From Mesorhizobium tamadayense (GTDB lineage Bacteria; Pseudomonadota; Alphaproteobacteria; Rhizobiales; Rhizobiaceae), in contig NZ_RQXT01000001.1 of NCBI RefSeq assembly GCF_003863365.1, forward strand, positions 266,802 to 330,801: a stretch of 64,000 nucleotides of DNA, read 5' to 3'. Every line of letters starts with the position of its first letter. The first letter of the stretch is position 1. Below, piece by piece: positions 1 to 9,424 of the stretch. The position numbers and the translations under genes are program-made. The notes beneath the pieces were generated by a model that was not told where the DNA came from, did not search any database, and saw only the letters and a program-made list of their open reading frames with translations.

Positions 1-26
1 GACGATAGCGATCCGGTCAGAGCACT

Positions 27-1109
27 ATGGCTGAGGCGGTCGACAAGGATTCCAAAACCGAGGAAGCCACAGAAAAGAAAATCCGCGACACGATCGAGCA
101 GGGCAAGCTGCCTCACTCGCGCGAGACCGCCATCTTCGCTTCCTTCCTCGCCATACTGGTCTTCACCGTCTTCTATGCCAAGGACGCCATCGTCGACCTC
201 GGCATGTTCCTGTCTATGTTCCTGGAAAAGCCCGAAGCCTGGCCGATGGACACCGAGACCGACGTCATCGAGCTCTACAAGACCGTCCTGTTCGAAGCCG
301 GCCGCGCCCTCGTCAGCCTGCTGGTGCTCCTGGTGGTCGCCGGCGTCGGTGCCTCGGTTTTCCAGAACATGCCGCAATTCGTCGGCGAGCGGATCAGGCC
401 GCAACTGTCGCGTATCTCGATCGCCAAGGGCTGGAGCCGCCTGTTCGGCGTGCAGGGCTTTGTCGAATTCGCCAAGTCGCTGGCCAAGCTTGCCTTTGCC
501 ATCGCCGTGCTCACCTTCACCCTGTCGGAGGATCACCGCAGGCTGCTCGCCGGCATGATCACCAATCCGGTGGCGTTCGGCATGGTCATCCGCAGCATCT
601 TCGTCGACATACTGGTGGCGATCGTCTTCGTCATGGGGCTGATCGCGGTCGCCGACATCGTCTGGTCTCGCTTCCACTGGCGGCGCGACCTGCGCATGAC
701 CAAGCAGGAAGTGAAGGACGAGATGAAGCAGTCGGAAGGCGATCCGATCATCAAGTCGCGCCTGCGCTCGCTGGCGCGCGACCGGGCGCGGCGGCGCATG
801 ATGACGGCGGTGCCGCGCGCGACGCTCATCATCGCCAATCCGACGCACTATTCCATCGCGCTGAAATATGTTCGCGAAGAGGACTCCGCTCCGCTGGTGC
901 TCGCCAAGGGCCAGGATCTGGTGGCGCTGAAGATCCGCGAGATCGCCAGGGAGCACAACATTCCGATCTTCGAGGACGTGGCGCTTGCCCGCTCCATGTA
1001 CAAGCAAGTTTCGGTTGATAGCGTGATCCCGTCGCAATTCTACCAGGCCGTCGCCGAGCTGGTGCGGATCGTCTACTCGAAGAAGGCCGAGCGCAGAGCA
1101 ACCCAATGA
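27..1109 (+). CDS. flhB: Flagellar biosynthesis protein FlhB
   Basis: FlhB is the membrane and substrate-switch component of the flagellar type III export apparatus. The 360-residue product has the usual length. Its charged N-terminus resembles the family start (KTEEATEKK). Hydrophobic segments lie near residues 37-52, 95-112, 150-166 and 190-212, and a cytoplasmic domain follows. That domain holds the autocleavage motif NPTH at residues 271-274, which in the family is cut between Asn and Pro to switch from hook to filament export. The ATG at 27 has only a weak upstream CAGAG. The next gene starts 19 bases after the stop, so co-transcription is likely. The visN-visR pair just downstream fits a rhizobial flagellar cluster. 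Nothing is missing in the protein; the genes before it lie outside the window. Confidence 0.97.
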   Translation: MAEAVDKDSKTEEATEKKIRDTIEQGKLPHSRETAIFASFLAILVFTVFYAKDAIVDLGMFLSMFLEKPEAWPMDTETDVIELYKTVLFEAGRALVSLLVLLVVAGVGASVFQNMPQFVGERIRPQLSRISIAKGWSRLFGVQGFVEFAKSLAKLAFAIAVLTFTLSEDHRRLLAGMITNPVAFGMVIRSIFVDILVAIVFVMGLIAVADIVWSRFHWRRDLRMTKQEVKDEMKQSEGDPIIKSRLRSLARDRARRRMMTAVPRATLIIANPTHYSIALKYVREEDSAPLVLAKGQDLVALKIREIAREHNIPIFEDVALARSMYKQVSVDSVIPSQFYQAVAELVRIVYSKKAERRATQ

Positions 1110-1128
1110 ACGGACGACGCTCTTACCC

Positions 1129-1566
1129 ATGAACCGGCAGCCACACGCCAATTCACGCGAGCAGATCGTCGCCGGCGCCATCCAGGAGGTGGTGGGTGAG
1201 CTGCGCCTGATCGAGGTCGCCGACTACATCGCCTTCATCCGGCTGGAGCATTTCGCCTGCCTGTCGGACCTGGTGGACTCGGCCGCGGAACTCTACTTCC
1301 AGCCGGGCACGCTCAGGCTTGGCCATGGCGGCGAAGCGCATGTCGACTGGAGCGGCAGCCCGCGCATCGTGCTGGATATCGAGCTTCGGCCGCGCGGCGT
1401 CACCGTCTACTTCCAGCTGACGCTGACCGAGCGCGGGGCGTCCGTGGTCGTCAACTACGTGTCTTTCGAAAAGCCGGGCGAGACGCCGGAGCACAACACC
1501 GCTCTGCTCGTGGACGCAATCGATCAGGCGCGCATCCGCAAGACCGAGCCGCTCGCCTATCCCTGA
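1129..1566 (+). CDS. Conserved small protein behind flhB, function unknown
   Basis: The 145-residue product is soluble, with no signal peptide or membrane segment. I do not recognise a named domain. It appears to be mixed alpha/beta, with an acidic helical N-terminal half (about 10-50) and strand-rich stretches at about 60-115 such as HVDWSG and VTVYFQLTL. It starts 19 bases after flhB, with no obvious promoter between, so it probably shares the flagellar transcript and could be a motility accessory protein. That role rests on position alone. Codon use matches the neighbours, and the reading frame ends just before the convergent visR. No strong Shine-Dalgarno sequence precedes the ATG. Confidence 0.75.
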   Translation: MNRQPHANSREQIVAGAIQEVVGELRLIEVADYIAFIRLEHFACLSDLVDSAAELYFQPGTLRLGHGGEAHVDWSGSPRIVLDIELRPRGVTVYFQLTLTERGASVVVNYVSFEKPGETPEHNTALLVDAIDQARIRKTEPLAYP

Positions 1567-1603
1567 CGATTTTTGAGACTGTCGACGTCTCAGCCTGAGC
1601 GAG

Positions 1604-2374
1604 CTACTCGATCAGGCCGAGACGCAGCGCCTTGGCCACCGCCTGGTTGCGGTTGACCGCGTTGAGCTTCTGGGTCGACTGGGTGAGATACTGGTTGGCG
1701 GTGTGCACCGACAATTTCAGCAGTTTCGCTATCTCTTCGCTGGTGTTGCCGTTGGCGGTCAGCTTCAGGCATTCGAGCTCGCGCTTGGAGATCGCGCGCG
1801 TCCTGCCGGTTTCGCCTGGACGGATGCGGGCGACCGCCGCGAACAGCGCGAAGCAGCGCGCGTGGATTTCGCAGAGCGTGTCGTCCGACAGCGTGATGTC
1901 CGAGCCCAGGAAGACGACGAGCCCACATTGGCCGCGCTCAGCATGCACCGGAAAGGCGATGCCGTTGGTGCCGGGCGCCAGCGGCGCGGTCCGTTCGGAC
2001 CATGCTAGGTTCTCCATCGCCTGCCGCGAGCCGGCCATGCCGTCATCGGCCCACCAGCGCGGCGTCGTCGAGATGCGGCTGTGGCGCACCATCTCCTCGC
2101 CGCTGGCGCCCGACATGAATTTGGTCGCGACGGCGGTTGACGGATAGTCGGAATCGAAGCAGGCGACCAGGCGCGCGCGCTCCAGCGAAGGGCTGACGAA
2201 GAACAACCCGAAGCCGGAAGCGTTGATGTCGACGGCAATCCAGCGGCAACGGAGCACGGCGTCCGGGATGGTCACCGCATGATGCGTCTCCGATCCGAGC
2301 GAGAAGGCGCCGAACGGATTGCGCTGATCGTCGAAAAGGGCGGCCGCGGTCTCTCTGACTTGTGCGTGCGTCAA
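1604..2374 (-). CDS. visR: LuxR-family motility regulator VisR
   Basis: VisR is the second subunit of the VisNR heteromeric activator that sits at the top of the flagellar and chemotaxis cascade in rhizobia. The 256-residue product has an N-terminal ligand-binding-like half and a C-terminal LuxR helix-turn-helix (about residues 190-250, with SKRELECLKLTANGNTSEEI). The start is inferred to be TTG at 2374. It overlaps the visN stop (TTGA), and an AGGAG lies nine bases before it inside the end of visN. The same frame stays open upstream to 3187, but that part only shadows visN. Translational coupling should keep VisN and VisR in balance. Known biology of the pair comes from Sinorhizobium meliloti; assignment to R rather than N follows gene order and similarity. 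Confidence 0.88.
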   Translation of the reverse strand: MTHAQVRETAAALFDDQRNPFGAFSLGSETHHAVTIPDAVLRCRWIAVDINASGFGLFFVSPSLERARLVACFDSDYPSTAVATKFMSGASGEEMVRHSRISTTPRWWADDGMAGSRQAMENLAWSERTAPLAPGTNGIAFPVHAERGQCGLVVFLGSDITLSDDTLCEIHARCFALFAAVARIRPGETGRTRAISKRELECLKLTANGNTSEEIAKLLKLSVHTANQYLTQSTQKLNAVNRNQAVAKALRLGLIE

Positions 2375-3081
2375 ATGATGCCGCTCCTGATCGCGGTCGC
2401 AATCGCCATCGCGCGGTTGCTGGCCGCGAATTTCTGGATGGCATGCGTGATGTAGCTGTTGACGGTGTTCGACGAGACGCCAAGGATGAGCGCCACTTCG
2501 TCGGTGGTCTTGCCTTCCGAAACCCAGAACAGGCATTCGCGCTCGCGGTCCGACAACGGGTCCTGCATGGATGCCTCGGCGATCAATTGCGGGATGCTGG
2601 ACAGCGCGTAGCAGCATTTCAGCTGCGCCTTCATCAGGGCCGTGAGGTCGATCTTGCCGGGCTCGGCGGCGGAAAACAGCACAAAAAGGCGCTGGCGGCC
2701 GACATTGAGCCTGAGCGAATAGATTTCGGCATGGCCGAGCACATCGAGCAGCCGGGCTTCCTCGCCGCTCAGCAGCGCGCCGGCATTGGGCGCGTGGGCG
2801 GCGACCAATGGCCGGGGTCGCACGCCGGGTGCTGCCGTCAACGGTCCCAGCGCAAGATTGGCGATCAGCCTTTTGCCGATCAACTCGATGGCGTCGAAAA
2901 TCCAGTTCGACGACACGATGCGCGCGTCGTTGCGGTCCTGGTCGTGCACGATGGCGACCAGCATGTAGCTGTCGGCGCCGATGTCGGCGGCAAGCTGCAT
3001 GAAGAAGCTGGTGAGATCGCCGCGGGACGCCAGGCGCGAGCCTGAAGCGTCGGATTGAAGAAGCGCGGCGGGACTGCTCAT
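2371..3081 (-). CDS. visN: LuxR-family motility regulator VisN
   Basis: VisN partners VisR as global activator of motility genes. The 236-residue protein has a PAS/autoinducer-binding-like N-terminal domain (about 15-150) and a C-terminal LuxR-type helix-turn-helix (about 175-235). The DNA-binding half contains DPLSDRERECLFWVSEG and GVSSNTVNSYI, the expected scaffold of this class. It is the first gene of a minus-strand pair, and its TGA stop overlaps the TTG start of visR. The ATG at 3081 lacks a convincing Shine-Dalgarno sequence, so a slightly different start cannot be excluded. The 432 bases upstream presumably carry the promoter. Position next to flhB supports the call strongly. Confidence 0.9.
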   Translation of the reverse strand: MSSPAALLQSDASGSRLASRGDLTSFFMQLAADIGADSYMLVAIVHDQDRNDARIVSSNWIFDAIELIGKRLIANLALGPLTAAPGVRPRPLVAAHAPNAGALLSGEEARLLDVLGHAEIYSLRLNVGRQRLFVLFSAAEPGKIDLTALMKAQLKCCYALSSIPQLIAEASMQDPLSDRERECLFWVSEGKTTDEVALILGVSSNTVNSYITHAIQKFAASNRAMAIATAIRSGII

Positions 3082-3513
3082 TTTGATATTCTGGCCGGAA
3101 TCGATCCTTGTGCCCGGTGCTGGCCTTTGGCCAGCGCTCGGACCCGAAACGCGTCACGTTCACGAAGACACACTCACGGGCGCGCACAGCGCCCCAATCG
3201 AGCCGAATCCTTGCAGGGAACGCGAAGCCTTCCGCGTCAGGTACCGGCCGTATGCCGGAACTTGAGACTTTGGATGATCGCCGCGCCCCCCGTGGACCGG
3301 CTGATTCGGGTCTAATCTACCCGCAGATGAATCCGACATCAAACGCGATTTGACAAAATCGAATCCGGTGGACTCGTGTTGCGACTCAGCGGCCGCGCCT
3401 CGCGTTACCTGGCTGCGATTGCAGGCTTGAATTGAGCCGATGATCTCCCGGCAGGGTCGCAAGAAAATACGCCTCCGGTTGCATCCGAGGGCGTTGTTCT
3501 TTCGATCGGCGGC
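3082..3513. other. Intergenic region upstream of visN
   Basis: These 432 bases separate visN from the amidohydrolase gene, both on the minus strand. Short open frames exist on both strands, but none has a ribosome-binding site or a recognisable protein. The stretch around 3300-3375 is distinctly less GC-rich than the genes and is a likely place for promoter elements. I could not identify a specific promoter or operator here. Confidence 0.5.
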
Positions 3514-4545
3514 TCAGCGTTCCTCGAACCCCGTCAGCACGCCGACGGCGTTGATGCCGATCTCCTCCACCGCGTAGCCGCCTTCCATGACGAATAGCGT
3601 CGGCAGGCCGAGCTTGGCGATGCGGCGGCCGATCTTGGGGTAGTCCTCGCTCTTCAGCTTGAACTGGCTGATCGGATCCTTCTCGAAGGTGTCGACGCCG
3701 AGCGACACCACGACAATTTCGGGCGCGTAGGCCGCAAGCTTGGCGCAGGCGTCCTCCAGCGATACGTTCCAGCCGTCCCAGTCGGTGCCGAAGGGCATCG
3801 GATAGTTGATGTTGAAGCCTTCGCCCTCGCCTTCGCCGCGCTCGTCGGCATGGCCGAGGAAGAAGGGATATTCGACCATCGGATCGCCATGCAGGTTGAG
3901 CACCTGGACGTCGCCGCGGCGATAGAAGATCTCCTGGGTGCCATTGCCGTGGTGGTAATCGACATCGAGGATGGAGACACGGCTTGCGCCCTGGTCGCGG
4001 AACCATTGCGCGACGACGGCGGCGTTGTTGATGAAGCAGTAGCCGCCCATGAAGGCGGCGCCCGCGTGGTGGCCGGGCGGGCGGCAGAGCGCGAAGGCGG
4101 TCCGCTCGCCGCCCTTGACCAGGGCGGCCGCCGTCAGCGCGACGTCGTAAGAGGACTTGATCGCTTTCCATGTGCCTTCGACGAAGGTGGCGCCGGCGTC
4201 GAAGGAGTAATAGCCGAGCAGGGCGTCGATGCGCTTCGGCGGCACGTCGCCGCGCAACCCGCGCGTCGGCCAGGTGAAGCCCATGGCCGAGCCCTTGAAG
4301 CCGGCGGCGACCCATTCCCGCCACACGGTCGGCAGGAAATCGATATAGCGCGCTTCATGCACGCGCTTGGCGGCGGCGAGGTCGTGCTCGACCGGCCCGA
4401 CGATCGGCCCAAGCTTCTCGCTCTCCACCCTTGCCTTGATGAATTCGGCCCGCGACGGCTTCTCGAAACCGGGCACAATCGCCGACGTGACCAGTTCCAT
4501 CTGCCCGGCATGACCGGCATGGAGAGGAGAAAAAACTGTCTTCAT
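3514..4545 (-). CDS. Acetylpolyamine amidohydrolase (histone deacetylase family)
   Basis: The predicted enzyme removes acetyl groups from acetylated polyamines such as acetylputrescine, using zinc in the cytoplasm. The 343-residue protein carries the whole family signature: RPPGHHAG with paired histidines H159/H160, LDVDYHHG with zinc ligands D196 and H198, a third ligand D285 in GVDTFEKD, and the transition-state tyrosine Y324 in MEGGY. These fall one position beyond the Mycoplana ramosa enzyme numbering as I remember it, and the start MKTVFS resembles that family. This favours the ATG at 4545 over an in-frame TTG at 4575 that has no ribosome-binding site. It is divergent from an amidohydrolase and a Pot-type importer, which suggests a joint amide or polyamine pathway. 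The exact substrate is not proven. Confidence 0.87.
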   Translation of the reverse strand: MKTVFSPLHAGHAGQMELVTSAIVPGFEKPSRAEFIKARVESEKLGPIVGPVEHDLAAAKRVHEARYIDFLPTVWREWVAAGFKGSAMGFTWPTRGLRGDVPPKRIDALLGYYSFDAGATFVEGTWKAIKSSYDVALTAAALVKGGERTAFALCRPPGHHAGAAFMGGYCFINNAAVVAQWFRDQGASRVSILDVDYHHGNGTQEIFYRRGDVQVLNLHGDPMVEYPFFLGHADERGEGEGEGFNINYPMPFGTDWDGWNVSLEDACAKLAAYAPEIVVVSLGVDTFEKDPISQFKLKSEDYPKIGRRIAKLGLPTLFVMEGGYAVEEIGINAVGVLTGFEER

Positions 4546-4713
4546 TTTGGGAGTTGGCTCGCTCTTCGGGTTCAAGTCTACGCGGGTCTAAAACAGCTTT
4601 GTGGCAGAGAGTTTCGGCGCCGCCAAGAGGCATTGCAAATTGTTCGCTGAGGCCCGCACGGGACGGCTTGCCAGACGCCAATACTCTGCTAGCCTAGGCG
4701 CAAATGGGAGAAA

Positions 4714-6375
4714 ATGATGCCGCAAACGGCCGATCTGATCGTCGAGAATGCCAGCATTTTGACGATGGATCCAGACATCCCCACAGCTCAGGCCATTGCC
4801 ATGAAGGGCGATCAGATAATTGCGATCGCAGATCGCGATAGCGTTCGCGAGCACAAGAGTTCTGCCACCCGCGTCATCGATGCCCAGGGCGGCTCGGTCT
4901 TGCCGGGCTTCATCGAAGCGCACATGCATCTGTTCGGCGGCGCGGCCGAGCTCGACAACCTGCATCTGGCCGGCGTGCACGGTTTCGAGGCGCTGCGCGA
5001 CGCGATCCAGGGGTTCGCCGCGAAACGTCCAAACGCCAGGCTGCTGATCGGCGCCGGCGTCGACTATGCGATCCTGCCCGAGTCGGTGACGCGCCATCAC
5101 CTCGACCGCATCATCCCCGACAGGCCCTTCGCCATGTCGGCTTCCGACCATCACACGATGTGGGCGAACACCAAGGCGCTGGAAGAGGCCGGCTTGCTCG
5201 ATGGAAAGCAAGTGGGACCGGGCAACGAGGTCGTCATGGGCGCGGACGGGCTTGCCGCGGGCGAGCTGCGCGAGGGCGAGGCATTCGGCCCGATCCTCGA
5301 ACATTTTGGGGCCAACCGGACGCGGCTCGGGCTGACTGGCGGCGAGCCGGAGCCCTATCCGTCAGCAGAAGAGCTTGCCGCCGACCGCGACCTCATGCAT
5401 CGCGGGCTTCAGTGGTGCGCCAAGCACGGCATCACCTCGATCCACAACATGGACGGCAACCTCTACCAGCTCGAGCTGCTCGCCGGGCTGCAAGAGGAAG
5501 GACGGCTCCTCTGCCGCACCAAGATACCGTTCCACTTCAAGAATTTCATGAAGTTGGACATGCTGGAAAAAGCCTCGCGCATGGCGGCGGCCTACAATTC
5601 CGAGTGGCTGTCGTCGGGCATGGTCAAGGTCTTCTATGACGGCGTGCTGGATTCCTGGACCGCGGTGATGGTCGACGACTATGCCGACCGGCCGGGCTGG
5701 CGCGGCGAGCCGCTTTTTTCGCCCGAGCATTTCGCCGAAGTGGCGGTCGAAGCCGACCGGCGCGGGCTGCAGATCGCCGTGCATTCGATCGGCGACGGCG
5801 CCGTGCGCGCGGTGCTCGACGGCTATCAGGCGGCGCTGAAGAAGAACGGCAGGCGCGACAGCCGCCACCGCATCGAGCACATCGAGGTGACCACGCCGTC
5901 CGACGTGCCGAGGTTTGCCGAGCTTGGCGTGCTCGCGTCGATGCAGCCGCCGCATCCGCCGGGCGCTATGAATTTCCCGCTGGAGCCGACGATCTCGCGC
6001 ATCGGTCGCGACAAGTGGCTGCTGAGCTATGCCTGGCGCACGCTCAAAGATGCCGGCGCTCGGGTCGTCTTCGCGTCCGACTGGCCGGTCTCGCCGGTTG
6101 ACCCGATCCTGGGCATTCAGGCGGCAGTGATGCGCAAACCTTGGGCAGAAGGCCTGCCGGACCAGAGCTTCTCGCTCCATGAATCGATTGCCGGCTACAC
6201 GGTCGAAGGCGCCTATGCCGAGTTCATGGAGCATCGCAAGGGTCGCCTGAAGACCGGATACCTCGCCGATATCGTCGTTTTGTCTGCCGATATCGAGAAC
6301 ACGGCGCCGGAAGCGCTGCACACGGTGCGGCCGGTGACCACCATCTGTGGCGGAAAGATCACTTACCAAGCCTAA
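4714..6375 (+). CDS. YtcJ-like metal-dependent amidohydrolase (Amidohydro_3)
   Basis: This is a cytoplasmic amidohydrolase of the TIM-barrel superfamily, 553 residues, the usual size of the YtcJ group, which hydrolyses amides or cyclic amides. The N-terminal beta-sandwich (about 1-65) is followed by the metal motif EAHMHL. Later ligands are expected around VHSIGDGA and RIEHIE, with the terminal aspartate in FASDWPV. The C-terminal sandwich has the family phrase GYLADIVVL. Two ATG codons are adjacent; GGGAG lies three bases before the first (4714) and six before the second (4717), so the second may be the true start. The Pot-type ABC importer starts about 140 bases downstream on the same strand. 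Substrate is unknown. Confidence 0.85.
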   Translation: MMPQTADLIVENASILTMDPDIPTAQAIAMKGDQIIAIADRDSVREHKSSATRVIDAQGGSVLPGFIEAHMHLFGGAAELDNLHLAGVHGFEALRDAIQGFAAKRPNARLLIGAGVDYAILPESVTRHHLDRIIPDRPFAMSASDHHTMWANTKALEEAGLLDGKQVGPGNEVVMGADGLAAGELREGEAFGPILEHFGANRTRLGLTGGEPEPYPSAEELAADRDLMHRGLQWCAKHGITSIHNMDGNLYQLELLAGLQEEGRLLCRTKIPFHFKNFMKLDMLEKASRMAAAYNSEWLSSGMVKVFYDGVLDSWTAVMVDDYADRPGWRGEPLFSPEHFAEVAVEADRRGLQIAVHSIGDGAVRAVLDGYQAALKKNGRRDSRHRIEHIEVTTPSDVPRFAELGVLASMQPPHPPGAMNFPLEPTISRIGRDKWLLSYAWRTLKDAGARVVFASDWPVSPVDPILGIQAAVMRKPWAEGLPDQSFSLHESIAGYTVEGAYAEFMEHRKGRLKTGYLADIVVLSADIENTAPEALHTVRPVTTICGGKITYQA

Positions 6376-6518
6376 GGATTGCCAGGCCTGAGGGTGGCAT
6401 GGGTATTGCTTTTAAAAATCGAGTCACAGCTCCGCAGTTGCCAAGCCGACCGGCTTATGGTGACAATCAAATAGGAACAAACCTGCCGCCAAGAGCAGGC
6501 TCTCTCAATGGGGTAATC

Positions 6519-7622
6519 GTGCCGGAACAACCGGGTAAGAGCGCGATCGAAGTTCGCGGTGTACGCAAGGTATTTGGAACCGGTGAAAATCAGGTAGCCG
6601 CTCTCGACACGGTGTCGGTGTCGATCCGCGAGAACGAGTTTTTCACCCTGCTCGGCCCGTCGGGATGCGGAAAGACGACGCTGCTGAGATTGATTGCCGG
6701 CTTCGATTTCCCAAGCGCCGGCGAAATCCTACTGCATGGCCAGGACATCGCCCCGCTGCCGCCCTTCAAGCGTCCGGTCAACACCGTCTTCCAGAGCTAC
6801 GCGCTCTTCCCGCACATGACGGTGGCGCAGAATATCGGCTTCGGGCTGGAGATGCTCGGCACGCCGAAGGCGGAGATTGAAGCGCGCGTCGCCCAGATGC
6901 TGAAGCTGGTCAAGATGGAAGCGCTCAAGGCGCGCCGCACCAGCCAGATCTCCGGCGGCCAGCAGCAGCGCGTGGCGCTCGCCCGGGCGCTGGCGCCGCA
7001 GCCGAAGGTGCTTCTGCTCGACGAGCCGCTGTCGGCGCTCGACTACAAGCTGCGCAAGGAGATGCAGATCGAACTGAAGCGCCTGCAGCACGAGACCGGC
7101 ATCACCTTCATCTTCGTCACCCACGACCAGGAAGAAGCGCTGACCATGTCCGACCGCATCGCGGTGATGTCGGCCGGCAAGATCCTGCAGGTCGGCTCGC
7201 CGCGCGACATCTACGACCGGCCGGCCGAGCGCTTCGTCGCCGACTTCATCGGCGAGACGAATTTCTTGGCTGGCACGGTGGTGTCGAAGAAGTCCGGCGT
7301 GGCGACGGTCAAATTCGCCAGCGACGCAACGATCGGTGCTGGCTACCCGGAAGGCTTCGATCCGACAGGGGAGGTCACGCTTGTCGTGCGTCCCGAGCAC
7401 GCCGACCTGGTGCCCGACCCAGCCAAGGGCACGATCACGGGAACGCTTTCGAACATCGTCTATTTCGGCACCGATACGCACTACCACGTGAAGCTCGACG
7501 GCGGCGGCGAGAACTTCATCGTGCGCCACCAGAACACCCGTTCGAGCCCGGTCACCTACGAGACCGGCGCCAAGGTCGGCATCCAGTTCGAGGAGGACGC
7601 CGCGCGCGTCCTGAAAGACTGA
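6519..7622 (+). CDS. potA: PotA-like ABC transporter ATP-binding protein
   Basis: This is the ATPase of a spermidine/putrescine-type importer. It has Walker A (GPSGCGKTT), signature ([14 protein letters not shown]), Walker B with [11 protein letters not shown], the switch histidine in FVTHDQEEA, and a C-terminal TOBE region (about 280-360). The start is set at GTG 6519, giving 367 residues. The frame remains open back to an ATG at 6399, but those 40 codons have third positions far less GC-rich than the rest of the gene and match no family extension, so 6376-6518 is read as a leader. The potB start codon shares one base with the stop (TGATG). Substrate could be a polyamine or another amine; the family alone does not settle it. 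Confidence 0.9.
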   Translation: MPEQPGKSAIEVRGVRKVFGTGENQVAALDTVSVSIRENEFFTLLGPSGCGKTTLLRLIAGFDFPSAGEILLHGQDIAPLPPFKRPVNTVFQSYALFPHMTVAQNIGFGLEMLGTPKAEIEARVAQMLKLVKMEALKARRTSQISGGQQQRVALARALAPQPKVLLLDEPLSALDYKLRKEMQIELKRLQHETGITFIFVTHDQEEALTMSDRIAVMSAGKILQVGSPRDIYDRPAERFVADFIGETNFLAGTVVSKKSGVATVKFASDATIGAGYPEGFDPTGEVTLVVRPEHADLVPDPAKGTITGTLSNIVYFGTDTHYHVKLDGGGENFIVRHQNTRSSPVTYETGAKVGIQFEEDAARVLKD

Positions 7623-8572
7623 TGACGACGGCCACGCTCTCCCCACCAGCCACGCTTTCCAACGCCGCGTCGTTCGAAGCTCGGGCGGTGAAAGCCGGCG
7701 CGCGGCGCAACCGCCTGCTGTCGCTGCCGGCGCTGATCATCATCGGCATCTTCGGCGTGCTGCCGCTTTTAATCATCTGCGTCTATTCGTTCCTCGTCGC
7801 GGCGCCCTATGGCGGCGTGCAGTGGCAGTTCTCGACCGACGCCTATCTCAACTTCCTGTTCCAGCGCGACATTTTCGACGACACGCTGCAGTTCACGCCG
7901 GATTTCCTGATCATCTACCTGCGCTCGTTCCTGTTCGCGGTGGTGACGACGGTGATCTGCCTGCTGCTCGGCTTCCCGACCGCCTATTTCATGGCGACCC
8001 GGCCGCCGGCGCAGCGCAATTGGTGGGTGCTGCTGATCACCATTCCATTCTGGTCGAACCTGTTGGTGCGCACCCTGGCGATCATGTTCATCATCCGCGA
8101 CGAGGGGCTGATCAACAACGCGCTGCTGGCGCTCGGCGTGATCGATAAGCCGATCACCATGCTCTACACCAATTTCGCCATCCAACTCGGCCTGCTCTAC
8201 GCCTTCCTGCCGTTCATGGTGCTGCCGCTTTATTCCAGCCTGGAGAAGCTCGACTTCCGGCTGATCGAGGCAGGTTACGATCTCTACGCGACGCGGCGCC
8301 AGGTGCTGTGGCGGGTGATCATTCCGCTGTCCAAGCCCGGCATCATCGCCGGCTGCCTGCTGGTCTTCATCCCGGCGCTCGGTGCCTATGTCACGCCGCT
8401 GATCCTGGGCGGCGGCGTCCACCTGATGATCGGCGACCTCATCGCGCAGCAGTTCGGGTCCGGGCGCAACTGGCCGCTCGGCTGCGCTCAGGCGCTGATC
8501 CTGATGGCCGCGGTACTGGTGGCGCTCTTCTTCTACGTCCGCAACACATCGGGGAAGATGCAGCATGGCTGA
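7622..8572 (+). CDS. potB: PotB-like ABC transporter permease
   Basis: This is the first inner-membrane permease of the importer, 316 residues. An N-terminal cytoplasmic tail of about 35 residues is followed by six predicted hydrophobic segments (for example LPALIIIGIFGVLPLLIICVY near residue 40, and segments around 95, 140, 190, 245 and 290). The EAA-type coupling loop is near residues 205-225. The gene overlaps potA by one base and potC by eight, showing tight translational coupling. Length and topology match PotB/PotH proteins, which form a heterodimer with PotC. Confidence 0.93.
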   Translation: MTTATLSPPATLSNAASFEARAVKAGARRNRLLSLPALIIIGIFGVLPLLIICVYSFLVAAPYGGVQWQFSTDAYLNFLFQRDIFDDTLQFTPDFLIIYLRSFLFAVVTTVICLLLGFPTAYFMATRPPAQRNWWVLLITIPFWSNLLVRTLAIMFIIRDEGLINNALLALGVIDKPITMLYTNFAIQLGLLYAFLPFMVLPLYSSLEKLDFRLIEAGYDLYATRRQVLWRVIIPLSKPGIIAGCLLVFIPALGAYVTPLILGGGVHLMIGDLIAQQFGSGRNWPLGCAQALILMAAVLVALFFYVRNTSGKMQHG

Positions 8573-9377
8573 ACCCCGCACCATCGACATCAAGGACCAG
8601 CCGGGCTTTCGTTCGATCGCTATCATTTGCCTGCTGGTGCTCTACGTGCCGGTGCTGATCCTGATGATCTTCTCGCTGAACAGCGGCTCGCTGGTCACGC
8701 ATTGGGAAGGCGTCACGCTTGGCTGGTACGGCAGCGCGCTGCGCAACGCGGAGTTCCACAACGCGGCCCGGAACACGCTGATCATCTCGGTGACCGCGAC
8801 GATCGTCTCGACCATCTGCGCGACGCTTGCGGCTATCGGCATGACCAGGGTGAAGCCGTGGCGCGGACTTTCGGCGGCGTTCATGGTCATCAACCTGCCG
8901 CTGATGGTGCCGGAGATCATCACAGCGGTGGCGACGCTCTCCTTCTTCGCCCTGATCGCCGGCATGTTCGGGCTCAACTTCGGCATCGGCAACCTGATCC
9001 TCGCCCACACGGTGTTCTGCATTCCCTTCGCCTATATGCCGATCCGGGCGCGACTGGAGGACATGGACCTGACGCTGGAATATGCCGCGGCCGACCTTTA
9101 TGCGACGCCATGGAACGCCTTCAGGCGCATAACGCTGCCCTTGCTGGTTCCTGGCATCATGTCGGGCGCAGCACTCGCCTTCATCGTCTCCTTCGACGAT
9201 TTCACCATCACCCAGCTCGTCGCCGGCCCCGGCCAGACGACTTTGCCCCTCTACATCTGGAACCAGATCAGGCGGCCGATGACGCCGGAGATCAATGCCA
9301 TCTCCACCATCCTGCTTCTGGTGTCGATCCTGTTCGTCTCGGTCTCGTTCCTGATCGCGCGCCAACGCGCCAAGTGA
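8565..9377 (+). CDS. potC: PotC-like ABC transporter permease
   Basis: This is the second permease of the importer, 270 residues with about six membrane segments. The first lies at about residues 15-37 and the others at about 65-90, 105-130, 135-155, 185-210 and 235-262. The cytoplasmic coupling loop contains LEYAAADLYATPWNAF, a typical EAA loop. It overlaps potB by eight bases and is followed after 47 bases by the binding protein. It pairs with PotB to form the translocation pore. Confidence 0.93.
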   Translation: MAEPRTIDIKDQPGFRSIAIICLLVLYVPVLILMIFSLNSGSLVTHWEGVTLGWYGSALRNAEFHNAARNTLIISVTATIVSTICATLAAIGMTRVKPWRGLSAAFMVINLPLMVPEIITAVATLSFFALIAGMFGLNFGIGNLILAHTVFCIPFAYMPIRARLEDMDLTLEYAAADLYATPWNAFRRITLPLLVPGIMSGAALAFIVSFDDFTITQLVAGPGQTTLPLYIWNQIRRPMTPEINAISTILLLVSILFVSVSFLIARQRAK

Positions 9378-9424
9378 CCCGTGAGCTCCAACACAAAACA
9401 ATGGGAAGGCAAGGAGAACATAAA

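Noticed and set aside
1574..1592. TGAGAC/GTCTCA inverted repeat as a terminator between the 145-residue gene and visR
   Set aside because: The only T-run lies on the wrong side for both genes, and the stem has just six pairs.
1604..3187. A 527-codon minus-strand open frame
   Set aside because: Only the part up to 2374 is visR; the rest is a shadow of visN in another frame with an implausible amino acid composition.
3160..3462. A 100-codon minus-strand frame upstream of visN
   Set aside because: No ribosome-binding site, no familiar protein, and composition unlike the genes nearby.
8627..9424. Upstream extension of potD
   Set aside because: It reads potC in the wrong frame, and the potD signal peptide and ribosome-binding site fix the start at 9425.
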